Assembly: GCA_003663175.1 (NCBI GenBank) | Contig: QMZM01000024.1 | Span: 1-14,290 of the forward strand | From: Candidatus Altarchaeales archaeon | GTDB taxonomy: Archaea > Altiarchaeota > Altiarchaeia > IMC4 > QMZM01 | DNA length: 14,290 nt | Direction of reading: 5' to 3' | Part shown: in pieces, positions 13,072 to 14,290 of the stretch | Numbering within the stretch: the stretch's first letter is position 1 | Layout: every line of letters starts with the position of its first letter | Program-made: the position numbers and the translations under genes | The notes under the pieces: generated by a model | Databases searched by the model: none | What the model was told of the DNA's origin: nothing | Seen by the model: the letters and a program-made list of their open reading frames with translations, nothing else

Positions 13072-13809
13072 TTAGAATTCTGTTCTAATTCTCCTTATGA
13101 TTTTCTCCAAATTCTTCTTATTATCGAATTTCGATACGATAGAATTCAATTCTTCTTTATCACAATTTTTCATTTCCTTTGCGAATTCTATCATGTTTGG
13201 AATTGCTCTGACGATATTATCTACGATGCTTATGGTTGCATATTGAGATGTTCTCGACAGTGGATTTAAATCAATTGAGATAACATTCTTCCGCATTCTT
13301 ACTAGGGATTCCGTTCTGTCTCCATCTTCCAATGGAACCAAAACGGTGTCAGAAATCCATATTCCATCGGGATTGACTCTCGCCCTTTCCGAATCTAATC
13401 CCGGTATGAGTTTGTATTTTTCTCCAGATATAAGAACCTCTTTGGCACCATTCTCTCTTAGAATCTTCTTGATTAATTCCTCCCTCTCTCTACTCCCATG
13501 GAATAAATTCACTTCAATCTTTGAATTTGTTATGTCTGCCAATTCCACGATACCTCTCGGAACTAATGCTACCGTATTGCCATTAACAGAAATTACTGGA
13601 TTTTTGGATAAGAGAAGCATAGCAATTGCCACTCTCTCCGCAATTTCTCCCTCCTCAGTCGTCCTCTCTCCAAGTAAATAATCGAATGCTTCCCCCCTAC
13701 CATGTGCAATAAGTCCCGCCTCTGTTACGAACCCATCCCTTAAGCCGTTTATCAATAGCTGTCTCTGAATAAGTGATTTATATCTCGGATGAGATCTCGG
13801 AATTTTCAT
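13072..13809 (-). CDS. 4-phosphopantoate--beta-alanine ligase (phosphopantothenate synthetase, DUF137)
   Basis: The product is 245 aa; the family is about 250-270. Conserved blocks are IPRSHPRYKSL (3-13), GLIAHGRGEAFDYLLGERTT (32-51), DGIWISDTVLVPLEDGDRTESLV, and VISIDLNPLSRTSQYATISIVDNI near the C-terminus. This is the archaeal CoA-pathway enzyme that joins 4-phosphopantoate and beta-alanine with ATP, replacing the bacterial order of pantothenate synthetase then kinase. It works in the cytoplasm after pantoate kinase, which is not encoded here. It is the last gene of the minus-strand nrdD-redoxin operon; one base separates its ATG from the redoxin stop. The functional link to ribonucleotide reduction is not obvious, and the genes may simply share transcription as general biosynthesis functions. 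Confidence 0.94.
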   Translation of the reverse strand: MKIPRSHPRYKSLIQRQLLINGLRDGFVTEAGLIAHGRGEAFDYLLGERTTEEGEIAERVAIAMLLLSKNPVISVNGNTVALVPRGIVELADITNSKIEVNLFHGSREREELIKKILRENGAKEVLISGEKYKLIPGLDSERARVNPDGIWISDTVLVPLEDGDRTESLVRMRKNVISIDLNPLSRTSQYATISIVDNIVRAIPNMIEFAKEMKNCDKEELNSIVSKFDNKKNLEKIIRRIRTEF

Positions 13810-13810
13810 T

Positions 13811-14080
13811 TCAGGTTATTTTTCCCTTTATCATCCTAATTAGTTCCTCCTTCTTTGGGACCTCCCCAACGAATACCGGCTCGTCATCGATTACAAATGA
13901 TGGTGTTGATGCTATCTGATATTGCAGCGCCAAGAAAAAATTGTCATCTTCGTCAATATTCAGTATGGAATAATCTACTCCATCCCTCAATTTCAGTTCC
14001 TCGGCAATTTCTTTCATAACCCTCTTTGCGGAGGGACACCTTGGACAATTTTTCGAAACAAAGAGTTTTAATCTCGTCAT
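13811..14080 (-). CDS. Small thioredoxin/glutaredoxin-like redoxin with CPRC active site
   Basis: The product is 89 aa starting MTRLKLFVSKNCPRCPSAKRV. The active site is Cys-Pro-Arg-Cys (residues 11-14) at the start of the first helix. The cis-proline loop STPSFVIDDEPVFVGEVP (from about 59) completes the thioredoxin fold. Size and the NCPRCP context fit archaeal glutaredoxin-like/NrdH-like proteins. The ATG overlaps the nrdD stop codon as ATGA (14080-14077), a strong sign of translational coupling. In methanogens a comparable redoxin has been reported as the reductant of class III ribonucleotide reductase, so that is the likely role here, inferred from context. A frame open back to 14164 would overlap nrdD out of frame and lacks family similarity, so it was not used. 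Confidence 0.9.
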   Translation of the reverse strand: MTRLKLFVSKNCPRCPSAKRVMKEIAEELKLRDGVDYSILNIDEDDNFFLALQYQIASTPSFVIDDEPVFVGEVPKKEELIRMIKGKIT

Positions 14081-14290
14081 TTTTTGGATTTTAATGCTAT
14101 GACATCCCCCTGGGTGCCGTATCTTGCCCTGTCCCTGAGTTCTGCGATCTTGCCCTTGTTCCATCCAGATATATTCTGATAGTATCCAGTGATTCGAGAC
14201 CAGTAGTCAATTCTGGTTGAATTGCAATTCGGACATCTATCCACAAAGCCTCCCGTCACAAATGAACAGTCCCTGCATACAGATAAATCC
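14077..14290 (-). CDS. nrdD: Anaerobic ribonucleoside-triphosphate reductase, C-terminal end (partial)
   Basis: The frame enters from the right window edge and stops at 14077, giving 71 C-terminal residues that begin DLSVCRDCSFVTGG. Two CxxC pairs (VCRDC and RCPNC) form the zinc site at the end of class III reductases. SRITGYYQNISGWNKGKIAELRDRARYG is the family's very conserved tail. That tail is where the glycyl-radical loop is expected, and the sequence RYG fits the usual RxxG-type ending. The enzyme reduces ribonucleotides to deoxyribonucleotides without oxygen, after activation by the radical SAM protein NrdG, so the organism is likely anaerobic. It is the first visible gene of the nrdD-redoxin-DUF137 operon. 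An internal GTG at 14259 is not the start, since the frame and similarity continue to the window edge. Confidence 0.9.
   Translation of the reverse strand, partial: DLSVCRDCSFVTGGFVDRCPNCNSTRIDYWSRITGYYQNISGWNKGKIAELRDRARYGTQGDVIALKSKK

Noticed and set aside
14081..14164. Longer redoxin starting at 14164
   Set aside because: The additional 28 residues overlap the conserved nrdD tail out of frame; the ATGA overlap gives a natural start at 14080.

Overview
The window reads as a compact, A+T-rich archaeal chromosome segment, most likely euryarchaeal. The evidence is a set of archaeal-type genes: diphthine synthase, 4-phosphopantoate--beta-alanine ligase (DUF137), HerA, DUF99, a two-gene lipoate ligase, a TtuA/NcsA thiolase, a geranylgeranyl-reductase-family flavoprotein and an S-layer protein of the Methanocaldococcus MJ0822 type. 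TATA-like boxes also sit about 27-32 nt upstream of many start codons, with no ribosome binding site, which suggests leaderless transcripts. The lineage cannot be fixed from sequence alone; an Archaeoglobi- or methanogen-related lineage is a guess. I see no transposase, CRISPR array or phage gene.

Layout. Positions 1-212 hold the 5' part of a BofA-like membrane protein gene (minus strand). Positions 213-465 are non-coding, with a run of hairpins and a stretch resembling the 5' end of a tRNA. A tRNA-Arg(GCG) follows at 466-539. A DUF99 (endonuclease dU family) gene and herA diverge from a 31-bp shared promoter. Next come a geranylgeranyl-reductase-like gene (minus) and a divergent lplA-lplB-flavoprotein operon (plus). 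A Na+/Ca2+ exchanger-family gene (plus) converges with ttuA/ncsA (minus). Divergent from ttuA is a two-gene unit: a conserved 161-aa protein of unknown function and a membrane-anchored winged-helix regulator. Behind the regulator lie a 30-bp tandem repeat, a strong TATA box, a leader hairpin, a full Shine-Dalgarno site and the 954-aa S-layer gene, which ends in a long T-tract. The window closes with dphB (plus) converging on a minus-strand operon of nrdD (partial), a small CPRC redoxin and the DUF137 CoA-pathway enzyme.

How genes may work together. LplA and LplB should form one lipoate ligase. The NrdD C-terminus and the redoxin overlap by ATGA, so the redoxin is a good candidate reductant for the anaerobic ribonucleotide reductase. 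The membrane regulator lies directly upstream of the S-layer gene, with symmetric tandem repeats between them. That arrangement is the best candidate here for an undescribed circuit: envelope sensing controlling S-layer expression. It is an inference from layout and motifs, not a demonstrated system.
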